From positions 186,001 through 250,000 of the forward strand of contig JAFUFJ010000009.1 of the NCBI GenBank assembly GCA_017469955.1: 64,000 bases of DNA. Reading direction: 5' to 3'. Shown piece after piece: positions 1 through 9,522 of this stretch (its first letter is position 1; each line of letters starts with the position of its first letter). Source of the DNA: Prevotella sp. GTDB lineage: Bacteria; Bacteroidota; Bacteroidia; Bacteroidales; Bacteroidaceae. The translations under genes and the position numbers were made by a program. The notes below the pieces were generated by a model. The model worked only from the letters and a program-made list of their open reading frames with translations. It was not told the DNA's origin and ran no database searches.

Positions 1-1212
1 CGCATTGACAACGAAAAGAAACTTCTGCAGGTGAAACAGGCCGAGCTTGAGAAGATGCAAAGCCAGGAACGAGCCAAATTAGAGGAGCTTTCTGGGCTCA
101 GCGCCGAGGAGGCAAAAAACCGGCTTGTCGAAAGTCTCAAGGACGAAGCACGCATGGACGCGGCCAGCTATATCAACGAAATCGTAGACGAAGCGAAGCT
201 CAACGCCAATGCACAGGCCAAGAAAATCGTCATTCAGACCATCCAGCGCGTGGCAACTGAAGCAGCCATCGAAAACTCAGTCAGTGTGTTCCACATCGAC
301 AACGACGAGGTAAAAGGGCGCATCATCGGTCGTGAAGGTCGCAACATCCGTGCGCTTGAAGCAGCTGCCGGTGTGGAAATCGTTGTCGACGACACGCCCG
401 AAGCCATCGTCATCTCGGCCTTCGACCCGATACGCCGCGAAGTATGCCGGCTGGCACTCCATCAGCTTGTAGCCGACGGACGTATCCATCCTGCCCGCAT
501 CGAGGAGGTGGTTGCGAAGGTGAAGAAGCAGCTTGACAACGAAATTATAGAAACAGGAAAGCGCACTGCCATCGATCTTGGCATACATGGTCTGCATCCT
601 GAGCTCATCCGAATCGTGGGCAAAATGAAGTATCGTTCAAGCTATGGCCAGAACCTTTTGCAACATGCACGCGAGACAGCCAACCTCTGTGCCGTGATGG
701 CTGCTGAGCTTGGTCTGAATCCAAAGAAAGCAAAGCGGGCCGGACTGCTGCATGATATCGGCAAGGTGCCTGACGAAGAAAGCGAACTGCCACACGCAAT
801 CTACGGTGCGAAGATTGCCGAGAAGTATAAAGAAAAGCCAGATATCTGCAATGCCATCGGCGCCCATCACGACGAAATGGAAATGCAAACATTGCTGGCT
901 CCCATCGTGCAAGTGTGCGACGCCATTAGCGGTGCTCGCCCAGGTGCACGTCGCGAGATTGTCGAAGCCTACATCAAGCGTCTGAACGACCTTGAGGCAA
1001 TTGCCATGAGCTACCCAGGTGTAACGAAGACTTATGCCATCCAGGCAGGTCGCGAACTGCGAGTGATCGTTGGTGCCGACAAGATGACTGACGCCGAGAC
1101 TGAGGCTCTTTCCGGCGAAATTGCCACGAAGATTCAAAACGAGATGACCTATCCCGGACAGGTTAAGATTACCGTTATCAGAGAGACAAGAAGCGTGGCT
1201 TACGCGAAATAA
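1..1212 (+). CDS. rny: Ribonuclease Y, 3' part (5' end outside window)
   Basis: The open frame runs from the first base, so the gene is cut by the window edge; the GTG at 31 is internal. RNase Y is a membrane-anchored endoribonuclease that starts mRNA decay. Visible here are the end of a charged coiled coil (about the first 85 codons), a KH domain with the loop IGREGRN, and an HD domain with the metal-binding motif GLLHDIGK, followed by the conserved C-terminus. Family members are about 510-520 residues, so roughly 110 N-terminal residues including the membrane helix are missing. A strong hairpin follows the stop codon. Confidence 0.95.
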   Translation, partial: RIDNEKKLLQVKQAELEKMQSQERAKLEELSGLSAEEAKNRLVESLKDEARMDAASYINEIVDEAKLNANAQAKKIVIQTIQRVATEAAIENSVSVFHIDNDEVKGRIIGREGRNIRALEAAAGVEIVVDDTPEAIVISAFDPIRREVCRLALHQLVADGRIHPARIEEVVAKVKKQLDNEIIETGKRTAIDLGIHGLHPELIRIVGKMKYRSSYGQNLLQHARETANLCAVMAAELGLNPKKAKRAGLLHDIGKVPDEESELPHAIYGAKIAEKYKEKPDICNAIGAHHDEMEMQTLLAPIVQVCDAISGARPGARREIVEAYIKRLNDLEAIAMSYPGVTKTYAIQAGRELRVIVGADKMTDAETEALSGEIATKIQNEMTYPGQVKITVIRETRSVAYAK

Positions 1213-1240
1213 AGCAAGCCGGCTGCCGAATATATGACAA

Positions 1241-1277
1241 GAGAGGGTCGCTCAGCAAGAAGCTGGGCGACCCTCTT
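1241..1277 (+). terminator. Intrinsic terminator after rny
   Basis: A 9-bp perfect stem (GAGGGTCGC at 1243-1251 with GCGACCCTC at 1267-1275) is followed by TTT, 30 nt after the rny stop codon. Confidence 0.8.
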
Positions 1278-1317
1278 TCATGGCAGGAGCACACCTACAC
1301 GATGGCCCTTTCCATAC

Positions 1318-1428
1318 AGAAAGATAAGACTTTAGGGTGAGAAGTCTTAGGCTTATCCGGGAGAAAGGATAGACTTCTCGACATGAAAGCTAAGACTTCT
1401 TGACTTGAATCCTTATCTTTCTCGCCGA
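1318..1428. repeat. Intergenic repeat, five 22-bp units (copy 1)
   Basis: About 111 bp made of five degenerate 22-bp units, for example AAGGATAGACTTCTCGACAT followed by GA. The same design is found at 4856-4967 and 56144-56254. The outer units are imperfect inverted copies of each other (AGAAAGATAAG against CTTATCTTTCT). The remainder of the 1278-1673 gap holds no gene I can support; a weak hairpin lies at 1628-1658. Confidence 0.7.
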
Positions 1429-1673
1429 CAAGCAATGTCCATGAGGGCGAGAACGGACTTCCACGTTCCCTTTTCCCGAGAAACATACCTGCGTAAAAGA
1501 CCGGACACGCCATGCTGGCCGAACTCCACTATGAGAGAGCATAAGCCGTATCTTCGAACGACATGATCAGGGTCCATGCAATACCAAAGGGCATCACAGC
1601 ATCTCACTTTTTGTTCGTCACTACATTGCTCCCTGTGGTTCTATATCCAACAGGGAGCCTTCTACATTAGCAA

Positions 1674-3827
1674 TCAATGTGCTCCATAGACTTCAATGTC
1701 GCCGATGCGGACATAACCGTCAGTGCCTCCGTTGGTGACATTCACCCTCACATACCGTGCTTCAATGGGCGTTATGGACGCTTCTGTCACGGGTGCGGTG
1801 TTGGCAACGTAGGTACCAGCCGTAGTCCAGGTCTCTCCATCGAGACTTGTCTCAACTATGAAGTCCCGACTGTTGAGTTCTGAATCCAATCCGGATGCCT
1901 CTGCATGGCGAATCACATAACGGCTAATCTGGTAAGGTTCCTTGAAGTCCAGCTGCACCCAGCCCGTTCCATCGGCAGTATTGGAAATCCAGATATATCC
2001 TTCTGATGGCGATCCGTTGGCTGCATATTCGACTTTTGTCTTGGTTGGCGACGATGTGACCTCCATATCCTGCAACAGAGTGATGTTGAATGGCAAATGG
2101 TGGGCCTCATTATAGTAGCTGAACCAATGGTCGGCACGGACGATATTGACATTGCCTGGCGAGAGAGCATCAAGTCTTTCCTTCAAAGCCACGAGCTTGT
2201 CTGGGCCCGCATCCCACACGGTAGCTTGCCCAGTAACGAACATTGGCTCAGCTCCCGTGAAGTTCTTGATGTCGCGATTAAAGAAGTCGGTGATGACATC
2301 AACGCCATTGGCATAACAAGGATATTGGGGAATGACGGGCAGCCAGTTCGACTGTATGCTGGATGTCAGCCGGCCAGTCTGCCGTTCCCAGTCGTTGATG
2401 GTGAGTCCATAGAGGTAGGAGCAGTTTTCTGCATAGGCTTCACGCTGTGTGGCGCTGACGTTGTCCCATATGGTGATGACACGCAAGCCAGCCTTCTCGA
2501 TATAGCGCTGGGTAAGTTGCGTATAGGGAGTTATCAACTTGCTGGAGTTAGCCGTGGCATAATACCGTGAGTTATGCGCATCATAGGGCATGGCATATCC
2601 AAGACCTGAAGGCCCGCTGACGAAGCAGTCATTGGTCGTTGCCTTGCGATAGTAGTAGTTCAGCATCATGGGCGAGAAGTCAACCAAGGCAGGACTAATG
2701 GTCCAGTTCAATGCCATCTTGCCGCGACCCGACTGCTCAAAGATCTTGGCCATGGCGTGTTGACAGTATTGAATGTTGTCGCCGTCGCTGATATAGACGG
2801 CAGCATACACCTTGTTCTCCAGCTTCGGACGCTTGGGCACAGGAGCTATCTTGATGAGTTTGTTGACAGATGCGTAGACCGTAGTATTCTCAAAAAAGTC
2901 TGCAGGCACAGTTGAAAGACCGTATTTGGTGGCTTCGCCCACGCCAGAACGTTCCTCTGGATACCAACCCAAGACAATATCGCGCCCCGGTGTCATGTCC
3001 TTAAGCATCTTGTCAAGCAACAAGTGTTCTTTTGAAGTACGGGGATCAAGCCACACACATGCCGACCCACAGGCTGCGCCAATGTCGTGAACATAGGGAA
3101 TATTGGGACGAAGACTGATCAGAAGGCGATGGTTACAGCGGTTCCAATAGTTATCATAGAGGTATGTATAGATATCCAGCGCGGTTGACATCTTCAGCGA
3201 AGTGAGGTCTTCCACTACCGGAAAGTCCAAGCCATTGGCCACAAGCTTAGCCTGAATCTCGGCAGTTACGGGAAGCAAGCGTTCCAGTCCTGCAATGGTT
3301 ACGGCGAGATTCGAATAATGATTGCTCAGCTCGTTGCTGTAGAGTACCAAGCCTTTGATTTCATCTTTGAACAGTTTCACCATGGCATAGGGCGTCGAAG
3401 CCGAGACGGGAACTGTCCGAAGACTGTTTGCAGAGGGCCAAGTGCTTTGCGGTTCCTCGTTATGGTTGTAGAGAAGGATGCGAGGTCGGGTGCGGTTGAC
3501 AATGCCTTGCATCGTGCAAAACATAACGCGCTCCTCATCACTGAGCGAGGCTGCGCTCATATCCAGCGACCTGACTGAGGTTGTTGGAGGAAGGAAAAGA
3601 GGCAGCAGGCGGTCTTCTGGCCAGCAGAGTTCGTTGGCTTCAAGGATGCGATAGCCATTACTCGTGAGGTTATAAAGCGTATCGGCGAATGTTATCTTTT
3701 CCACATCGTCCACTTCAGTACGGACAACAGCACCATTGGCAAGTTTCATAATCATTGTGGTTGGTTGCTGAGCCACGAGCTGTACGGTTCCCATGAGGGC
3801 GACAGCCAATAGGAATATCTTTTTCAT
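1674..3827 (-). CDS. Secreted GxGYxYP-family putative glycoside hydrolase with F5/8C domain
   Basis: The 717-residue product begins with a signal peptide (hydrophobic stretch ending near VAQ, residue about 19). The middle carries a GLGYAMPY segment near residue 405, matching the GxGYxYP signature of a family of putative glycoside hydrolases with no firmly known substrate. The last ~120 residues look like a discoidin/F5-8C carbohydrate-binding domain (WVQLDF, YVRVNV, IGDIEVYG). Residues 22-50 share a pattern (G...V.D..KI.F) with the start of the protein encoded just upstream. It lies 31 nt after that gene and probably in its operon. Polysaccharide binding or hydrolysis at the cell surface is an inference. 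Confidence 0.8.
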   Translation of the reverse strand: MKKIFLLAVALMGTVQLVAQQPTTMIMKLANGAVVRTEVDDVEKITFADTLYNLTSNGYRILEANELCWPEDRLLPLFLPPTTSVRSLDMSAASLSDEERVMFCTMQGIVNRTRPRILLYNHNEEPQSTWPSANSLRTVPVSASTPYAMVKLFKDEIKGLVLYSNELSNHYSNLAVTIAGLERLLPVTAEIQAKLVANGLDFPVVEDLTSLKMSTALDIYTYLYDNYWNRCNHRLLISLRPNIPYVHDIGAACGSACVWLDPRTSKEHLLLDKMLKDMTPGRDIVLGWYPEERSGVGEATKYGLSTVPADFFENTTVYASVNKLIKIAPVPKRPKLENKVYAAVYISDGDNIQYCQHAMAKIFEQSGRGKMALNWTISPALVDFSPMMLNYYYRKATTNDCFVSGPSGLGYAMPYDAHNSRYYATANSSKLITPYTQLTQRYIEKAGLRVITIWDNVSATQREAYAENCSYLYGLTINDWERQTGRLTSSIQSNWLPVIPQYPCYANGVDVITDFFNRDIKNFTGAEPMFVTGQATVWDAGPDKLVALKERLDALSPGNVNIVRADHWFSYYNEAHHLPFNITLLQDMEVTSSPTKTKVEYAANGSPSEGYIWISNTADGTGWVQLDFKEPYQISRYVIRHAEASGLDSELNSRDFIVETSLDGETWTTAGTYVANTAPVTEASITPIEARYVRVNVTNGGTDGYVRIGDIEVYGAH

Positions 3828-3858
3828 TGTGTATGCTTGATGTTTGGGGGATTGATGA

Positions 3859-4416
3859 CTAAAGCTTTATCTTGGCAGAGAACGTACCCACCTTCACGAT
3901 GAAGATGCCTGAGCCCAGTGTCGAACGGTTCAGTTGAAGCTCACCGTTGCGCAGGTCAGGGGTCGGCATTCTGCGTCCGTCGATGGCATATATGAGAGGC
4001 TTGACGCCCTCTGGTATGCCGCGAAGCAATGCACCGCCATCCTGTAGTGTATAGGAAAAGCCTTTCACCTGGCTGATGGCATCGACATCGGAAGGCTTTC
4101 CGAACTGTATTTCTGCGATGTCTGCAATCTCAAGTTCCACGGTATCTGCTGAAGTCGACTTGATGATCAGCTTGCCGTTAGAGGCTGTCACGACGGGGTT
4201 TGTCTCAAAGAGTACGCTTACAGTCTCGCCGTTCAATGTCTTCACCAGCAGGCCTTGCCCGCTTTGTTCTACAGTAAGAAAACTGATTTGCTTCAGATCA
4301 TTCACACGAGTCTGTTCGGTTGTCCCGTCTGTTTTCTGAATGTTCATTACTTTTTCCTGAGCTTGTCCTGGCAGGGCACTGAGGAATAGAGCCGTAACAG
4401 CAAGAATTTTTCTCAT
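3859..4416 (-). CDS. Secreted protein with type IX secretion-like C-terminus
   Basis: A 185-residue protein with an N-terminal signal peptide (cleavage near GQAQE). The last ~60 residues (IYAIDGRRM, then GSGIFIVKVGTFSAKIKL) match the shape of a T9SS sorting domain: a short beta-rich region ending in a basic strand. The segment in between is not recognised. It is the first gene of a two-gene unit with the GxGYxYP gene. A Bacteroidetes-type promoter lies about 160 bp upstream. The function is unknown; it may be a small surface or adhesin-like protein. Confidence 0.65.
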   Translation of the reverse strand: MRKILAVTALFLSALPGQAQEKVMNIQKTDGTTEQTRVNDLKQISFLTVEQSGQGLLVKTLNGETVSVLFETNPVVTASNGKLIIKSTSADTVELEIADIAEIQFGKPSDVDAISQVKGFSYTLQDGGALLRGIPEGVKPLIYAIDGRRMPTPDLRNGELQLNRSTLGSGIFIVKVGTFSAKIKL

Positions 4417-4578
4417 TAGCTAATTACACTTATTACTTTTAAAGTCCGCAACACCATAAAATTATTCTTTCCATCAAAAGCCTTGGGCAGCAATGAATTG
4501 CCTAAGATTGGGGCCGGTCTGGGGTCTCACTTGCCTTAGTGTTGGGGATAAGCCAAGCAAAACGCCTGAATGACACGG

Positions 4579-4609
4579 CAAAGATACGAATAAATGAGGA
4601 CAAAACCAA
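4579..4609 (-). promoter_or_regulatory. Bacteroidetes-type promoter for the 4416-1674 unit
   Basis: On the minus strand TATCTTTG (4586-4579) fits the -7 consensus TAnnTTTG, with TTG at 4609-4607, 20 nt away. Transcription would start near 4572, leaving a leader of about 155 nt. A second CAAAGATA at 4667-4674 lacks a well-placed upstream TTG. Confidence 0.6.
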
Positions 4610-4855
4610 GAAAACCGAGAACTTATTTTCGTTTTTATTGGGATTGTCGAGTGAAAGTAACTTATCCAAAGATACGAATAAAATCTGAAAAACTCACTCT
4701 TCAAATGGGAATTATTTCACTCATGGAACCATTTGAGCCTCCACGGGAAACGGGGCCCTCAACAATCCTCATGGCTTCCGAAGTACAGCCGGATGCATTC
4801 TTTCGGAAGTCATGATGAAGGACTGGCGTACCAGGACATGGCAAGCCTTGTCACG

Positions 4856-4967
4856 GAGAAAGCTAAGGGTTTAGGGTGAGAAGTCTTAGGGTTATTGGGA
4901 AGAAAGGATAGACTTCTTGACATGAAAGCTAAGGATTCTCACCCTAAACCCTTAGCTTTCTCGACGG
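4856..4967. repeat. Intergenic repeat, five 22-bp units (copy 2) with 26-bp perfect inverted ends
   Basis: Same 5 x 22 bp design as at 1318-1428. Here the outer arms (4856-4881 and 4937-4962) are perfect 26-bp inverted repeats. The unit at about 4904-4925 (AAGGATAGACTTCTTGACAT) is nearly identical to its counterpart in copy 1. The rest of the 4417-5064 gap holds the promoter above, the operon terminator below, and no supported gene. Confidence 0.75.
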
Positions 4968-5039
4968 CAAGCGTAAAAAGACTCGCCAAGAGGGCTGTCC
5001 TATTTGCTGGACATGCAGCGACACCTCCTGAGAAAACGG

Positions 5040-5086
5040 CATAAAAAAAGTTGAGAACCGAGACTTAGTCTGCGAATCTCAACTTT
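5040..5086 (-). terminator. Intrinsic terminator at the end of the polysaccharide locus
   Basis: On the minus strand a 10-bp stem AAAGTTGAGA/TCTCAACTTT (5086-5077 with 5056-5047) runs into a T-rich tail. It overlaps the last codons of the nucleotidyltransferase gene, whose stop is at 5065-5067, and is the only clear terminator I found for the long operon. Confidence 0.75.
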
Positions 5087-6156
5087 CCTGTAAGCGACGA
5101 TGCGATGTGCTTTGGATAGAGCGCCAATATCTCTTTGGGCGACAACCGGAAGAATTTCAGGCAATGTGAGCCGATGATCCAGCCCGTCTCCAGCGTATGC
5201 CACCACCCCACTCCAGACACTTTTCGGTGATACTTCCCGAAGTTGCCCCGATAGAACATGTCGTCGAGGATGCGCTGTTCATACTTTTTGTGCCACGATT
5301 CAATCTCGAAGGGGAAGTCTTCTGCCGACAACCCGATCTTTCCGACAAGGATATGGCCGACAGCACAGAAAGCATCATACATTCCGATGCCATGCAAATG
5401 GGCCTGCAAGGCTTCTGCATCAATGCGGTCACGATAGGCATGCAGCACCATGCCAACGTCGATCAGCTGGCGCAAGCCACACCCCAGAACCAGCAAATGA
5501 TAGTACATGTGGACGAAGACAAACAGCACTTCAAGCGTCGGAGGCAGCTTCTTCACGGGCGTTCCGCCAATATCGACGGTCTCTGCTATCGAGAAACATG
5601 TGTCATACAGGCCATCCCAATAGCGCTGATGGACCTTCGAAGCGAAGTCGTTCAGCCTGTGATGCACCTCCAGTTCGGTGCCGTTGTATTCGACGGAGAC
5701 ATGCTTCCCGCTACCCTTTGGAGGCAGCTCCAGCCCCCATTCGTCTTTCAATATGCCGGAAAGGCGCTCAAGGCCGGAGGGGGTTACGTAGACATCAATG
5801 TCGCCGGGGATACGCACCCGAGGCTGTGGATACAGAGTTGCCAGCGTCTGTCCTTTCACTATCACATAGCTGACGGCATTTTCATTCAAGAGTCTCGCCA
5901 GCCGTGCCACGCCTTCATCTAAGGATTCATTTTGTTCGGCGACAGCCCGCTGCCTCGTATAGAGATCGATGGCGTCATATTTCGACAACGTCACTCCCCC
6001 GCTCATCATGGCCTCGCCTATCAGTCCCGACACGGTTTGCATGTCGGCCATTGACATCAGTGACCGATAGACGGCTGTGGGCATCTCGACAGGTTTCAGA
6101 CTTTCGCCCCAGAGTGACGCCCGCAGCAACCGGAACAGCACTTCACGCTTTTTCAT
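5065..6156 (-). CDS. Nucleotidyltransferase-fold protein (NTP_transf_5-like)
   Basis: I choose the ATG at 6156 (MKKREVLFRLL), which overlaps the preceding stop codon by 14 nt, over the ATG at 6189. The ~363-residue product contains the pattern KGQTLATLYP...RIPGDIDVYV, matching the G-[DE]-x-D nucleotidyltransferase signature of the uncharacterised NTP_transf_5 family, common in Bacteroidetes polysaccharide loci. The substrate is unknown. It is the last gene of the locus and is translationally coupled to the dehydratase gene. Confidence 0.7.
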   Translation of the reverse strand: MKKREVLFRLLRASLWGESLKPVEMPTAVYRSLMSMADMQTVSGLIGEAMMSGGVTLSKYDAIDLYTRQRAVAEQNESLDEGVARLARLLNENAVSYVIVKGQTLATLYPQPRVRIPGDIDVYVTPSGLERLSGILKDEWGLELPPKGSGKHVSVEYNGTELEVHHRLNDFASKVHQRYWDGLYDTCFSIAETVDIGGTPVKKLPPTLEVLFVFVHMYYHLLVLGCGLRQLIDVGMVLHAYRDRIDAEALQAHLHGIGMYDAFCAVGHILVGKIGLSAEDFPFEIESWHKKYEQRILDDMFYRGNFGKYHRKVSGVGWWHTLETGWIIGSHCLKFFRLSPKEILALYPKHIASSLTGKLRFAD

Positions 6157-8110
6157 CAAGAGTGGAATATACCGAATTGTTGGAAACAAATTCCGGAACC
6201 ATTTCCTTCATCTTCCCTACAATAGCCATGTCGTCATAGCTGTGAGCTATGGCTATAAGCTCGGAGACCGTCTGCCCTACTTCCTCAAAAGGATATTCGC
6301 GCACCTTGGCAATGCGGATCTTCTCGTGGAAGCTCGGCAAGGTGTTCTCGTCGGCAGACAACACTTCCTCGTAGAGTTTCTCACCAGCCCTGAGCCCCGT
6401 ATACTCGATTTTAACGTTACGGGCACCGCTCAACACAATCATTCGCTTGGCCAAGTCGGCAATCTTGACAGGACTTCCCATGTCGAAGACAAAGATTTCG
6501 CCACCATGACCATGAGTGCCGGCCTCAAGAACCAGCTTGCAAGCCTCGGGTATCAGCATGAAATAGCGGATGATGTTCGGGTCGGTCACCGTCACGGGGC
6601 CACCTGATTTGATCTGCTTCTCAAACAAAGGTATCACCGAACCGTTAGAACCCAGCACGTTGCCGAAACGGGTCGTGACAAACTGCGTTGCCGACTTAAG
6701 CCCGCCATGCTCAACCTTCTCCTTGGCATACCTGTCGAGCGACTGCACGTATATTTCACAGATGCGCTTCGAACAGCCCATCACATTGGTCGGGTTCACG
6801 GCCTTGTCTGTAGAAATCATGACAAACTTCTTCACGCCATACTTCACGCTCAAGTCGGCCAGCACTTTCGTCCCGTAGACATTATTCTCAACGCTCTCGC
6901 TCGGATTATCTTCCATCATCGGCACATGTTTGTAGGCAGCAGCATGAAAGACGTACTCAGGGCGATGTTTCTTGAAGATGGATTCCATGCGTGGTTGGTT
7001 GGCAATAGAGGCGACAATGGTCTCGACCTTAATCGCAGGCCAGCGCGAAGACATCATCAAGCGGATGTCATGCTGGGGTGTCTCGGCCTGGTCGATGAGT
7101 ATTAGCTCTGAGGGATTATATTCTGCAATCTGCCTGACCATCTCACTACCGATGCTTCCTGCCGAGCCCGTTATCAATATTTTCTTGTCAGTAAGCATCT
7201 CGCCCACCTTCTGCATGTCGACCTTTATCTCGTCCCGGGGCAGCAAGTCTTCGATATTTACCTCGCGCAAGTCTGACGCACTCAGCGAGTCGCCTTCTTT
7301 CCATTCCTTTGCGTTGGCAAACATATAGACATGGACTCCCGCATCCGTCAGATAGCCCTGCAGGGTCTGGTCGTTGCGAAAATCATCGTTACGCAGCGGA
7401 GAAACCAGCACGACGTCGACCTGGGCTGCCTTCAAGCGTTCTGGCAAGCTGTCGTCAACTGCATAGACTGGCTCACCCATCAGCATCTGACCTTTATAGT
7501 CCGTATTGTGAGAGATGAAGCCTTTCAGCTTGAAACGCCCCGACTGTTGGCTGCGAAGATTCTTTGCCAAGCCTACTCCGCCGGCCTTTACACCATAGAT
7601 AACCGCCCGCTGGGCATTCTTGTCACTATAGCTTATCTCGTACAACGACTTCACTCCCACTCGCATCATCCACATGCCAAAAGCCGAAACAAGATAGATG
7701 GCAAGAATATGGCGAGTCCCAAGAGGCACCAGCAAGTGGTAGTCGCGCAAGCCAAGAATCGGATAATGGATGATGAACACGCAAAGGAATGCCGTTCCCA
7801 TGGCATAGGCTACACGCTTAAGATCTACAAAAGAAGAATAGCGGATGATGCCAGAATAGGTGCGGAATATCTTAAACGCAATAAGATTGAACACCATATA
7901 GAACAGCAATGTCAAAGTGATGGGGACAATGTTGGCAAGTGTTCGCTGCCCGCGGAAGAACAGCCAGAACACCAAAATGCCCGACATGAAGCATATCAGA
8001 CAGTCAACAAACAGCACACACCAATAAGGCAGAGAGTTCTTCTTAAAATACCAATTAAACAATCGCTGGTAAACGTACGATTGTTTTACTTGTTCGAAAG
8101 TGTTAGTCAT
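6143..8110 (-). CDS. Membrane-bound nucleotide-sugar 4,6-dehydratase (WbpM/PglF/CapD type)
   Basis: The 655-residue length and four predicted N-terminal membrane helices (about residues 29-150) fit the large membrane-anchored SDR dehydratases that make UDP-4-keto-6-deoxy-HexNAc for glycan initiation. A CoA-binding-like region precedes the catalytic SDR domain. That domain has the cofactor loop GSAGSIG (315-321) and the active-site segment STDKAVNP with M444/K448, i.e. the MxxxK variant of YxxxK known from WbpM and FlaA1-type enzymes. The neighbouring aminotransferase and PglC-like transferase form the expected pathway to an undecaprenyl-linked amino-sugar. Confidence 0.9.
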   Translation of the reverse strand: MTNTFEQVKQSYVYQRLFNWYFKKNSLPYWCVLFVDCLICFMSGILVFWLFFRGQRTLANIVPITLTLLFYMVFNLIAFKIFRTYSGIIRYSSFVDLKRVAYAMGTAFLCVFIIHYPILGLRDYHLLVPLGTRHILAIYLVSAFGMWMMRVGVKSLYEISYSDKNAQRAVIYGVKAGGVGLAKNLRSQQSGRFKLKGFISHNTDYKGQMLMGEPVYAVDDSLPERLKAAQVDVVLVSPLRNDDFRNDQTLQGYLTDAGVHVYMFANAKEWKEGDSLSASDLREVNIEDLLPRDEIKVDMQKVGEMLTDKKILITGSAGSIGSEMVRQIAEYNPSELILIDQAETPQHDIRLMMSSRWPAIKVETIVASIANQPRMESIFKKHRPEYVFHAAAYKHVPMMEDNPSESVENNVYGTKVLADLSVKYGVKKFVMISTDKAVNPTNVMGCSKRICEIYVQSLDRYAKEKVEHGGLKSATQFVTTRFGNVLGSNGSVIPLFEKQIKSGGPVTVTDPNIIRYFMLIPEACKLVLEAGTHGHGGEIFVFDMGSPVKIADLAKRMIVLSGARNVKIEYTGLRAGEKLYEEVLSADENTLPSFHEKIRIAKVREYPFEEVGQTVSELIAIAHSYDDMAIVGKMKEMVPEFVSNNSVYSTLDEKA

Positions 8111-8158
8111 TCTGCAGTTTTATAGTTCTTGTTGTTATTTTTCATACAGGCTGCAGCA

Positions 8159-9511
8159 TCATTCTCTGACAATACTGTCAAGAATAACATTGACAATGCG
8201 CTTGACATCGTCGTCCTTCACCCACGGACCACTCGGCAGACACATGCCACGACGGAACAGCTCCTCGCTCACGCCATTCACATAGGCGACGCTGACGGCC
8301 GATGCCTGACGGATGACACCGTTACCCATATCTTCTGAAGATACATTCCCTTTTCCGCTCGTCCTGCAGTAGACTGGCTGCCGATGCATGGGCTTCCATA
8401 GCGGACGAGCCTCGATACCCTCTGCGTCTAATATCATGCGCAGGGCTTCCACATTGCGGTTGGGCTCGCAATCGGTATGTACCGTGCCCCCGGCATGAAC
8501 CACTCCTGCGGCACCACCGACAGCTCCTTGCACGGCTTCGGCATATGCACGTTCTTCGCCTTTTATCCTTAATCCTTCATCCAGCAGAATGGTGTTCAGC
8601 CAATAATTACTCTCCATACAAGGCTCTTCTGCATGGAAAGTAATGCCTTCAACATCCTTGAAAGCCTCTTGATACAGGGATGCAATGTGGCGATGATGGG
8701 CTATATGGTCTTCCAATACTGTCATCTGGCCACGACCGATGCCAGCACAGATGTTCGACATGCGATAGTTATATCCGATATGTTCATGTTGATAGTAAGG
8801 ATATGCCTCTCGAGCTTGGGTGGCATAGAACATCACACGCTTCTTTGCCTCTTCATCCGGGCAAACCAGTGCCCCGCCGCCGGAAGTGGTGATCATCTTG
8901 TTGCCATTGAAAGAGAGTACGCCATACCTGCCGAACGTACCGACAGCCTGTCCGTTATAGCGGGAACCGAATCCTTCTGCAGCATCTTCAACCAAAGGAA
9001 TGTCATATCGGCTGGCAATCTCCAATATCTCGTCTATCTTTGCTGGCATGCCATACAAATAGACCAAGACAATGGCTTTAGGCTTCCTGCCCGTCTTCTC
9101 TATCCTGTCTTTAATGGCAGTCTCCAACAAAGCAGGATCCATATTCCAGGTTTCGCGTTCCGAATCGACAAATACAGGGGTTGCCCCTAAATACGCAATA
9201 GGATTGCAACTGGCACAAAACGTAAAGCTCTGACAAAGGACTTCATCACCAGCCTCGACTCCAAGATCAATCAGGGCCAAGTGGACAGCTGCCGTTCCTG
9301 CCGACAAAGCCACAACCGGATGAACGTCAGTCCCCATGGTCTCTGCTTTTTGAGAGGGAGAAGGAGAGATCATAAATGTCTCCAACTCGTTCTCAAAAGC
9401 ATTCACATTCGGCCCGAGAGGCACCACCCAGTTCGTATCAAATGCCTCCTGTATATACCTCATCTCATTGCCCGACATATGTGCCAGGCACAAATAGATT
9501 CTATTTGCCAT
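8159..9511 (-). CDS. DegT/DnrJ/EryC1-family aminotransferase (PglE-like), with in-frame insertions
   Basis: A PLP-dependent sugar aminotransferase, probably acting on the 4-keto product of the adjacent dehydratase. The Schiff-base lysine is K205 in SFNGNKMITTSGGG; LVEDAAEGFGS (173-183) and the C-terminal LCLPSG are also typical. At 450 residues it is longer than the usual 370-400. Three low-complexity stretches with no counterpart in my memory of the family account for this: residues ~47-62, ~313-349 and ~382-407. The frame stays open, so activity may be retained if these are surface loops. Confidence 0.85.
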   Translation of the reverse strand: MANRIYLCLAHMSGNEMRYIQEAFDTNWVVPLGPNVNAFENELETFMISPSPSQKAETMGTDVHPVVALSAGTAAVHLALIDLGVEAGDEVLCQSFTFCASCNPIAYLGATPVFVDSERETWNMDPALLETAIKDRIEKTGRKPKAIVLVYLYGMPAKIDEILEIASRYDIPLVEDAAEGFGSRYNGQAVGTFGRYGVLSFNGNKMITTSGGGALVCPDEEAKKRVMFYATQAREAYPYYQHEHIGYNYRMSNICAGIGRGQMTVLEDHIAHHRHIASLYQEAFKDVEGITFHAEEPCMESNYWLNTILLDEGLRIKGEERAYAEAVQGAVGGAAGVVHAGGTVHTDCEPNRNVEALRMILDAEGIEARPLWKPMHRQPVYCRTSGKGNVSSEDMGNGVIRQASAVSVAYVNGVSEELFRRGMCLPSGPWVKDDDVKRIVNVILDSIVRE

Positions 9512-9522
9512 ATTATATCAAA

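Noticed and set aside
1628-1658. Hairpin GCTCCCTGT/ACAGGGAGC as terminator of the GxGYxYP gene
   Set aside because: The stem is good but no T run follows on the minus strand; kept only as a weak possibility.
5197-5922. Long plus-strand frame opposite the nucleotidyltransferase gene
   Set aside because: Shadow of a well-supported minus-strand gene; no domain recognised and no start signals.
7331-8125. 264-codon plus-strand frame opposite the dehydratase gene
   Set aside because: Antisense shadow; composition rich in His and Gln, no recognised domain.
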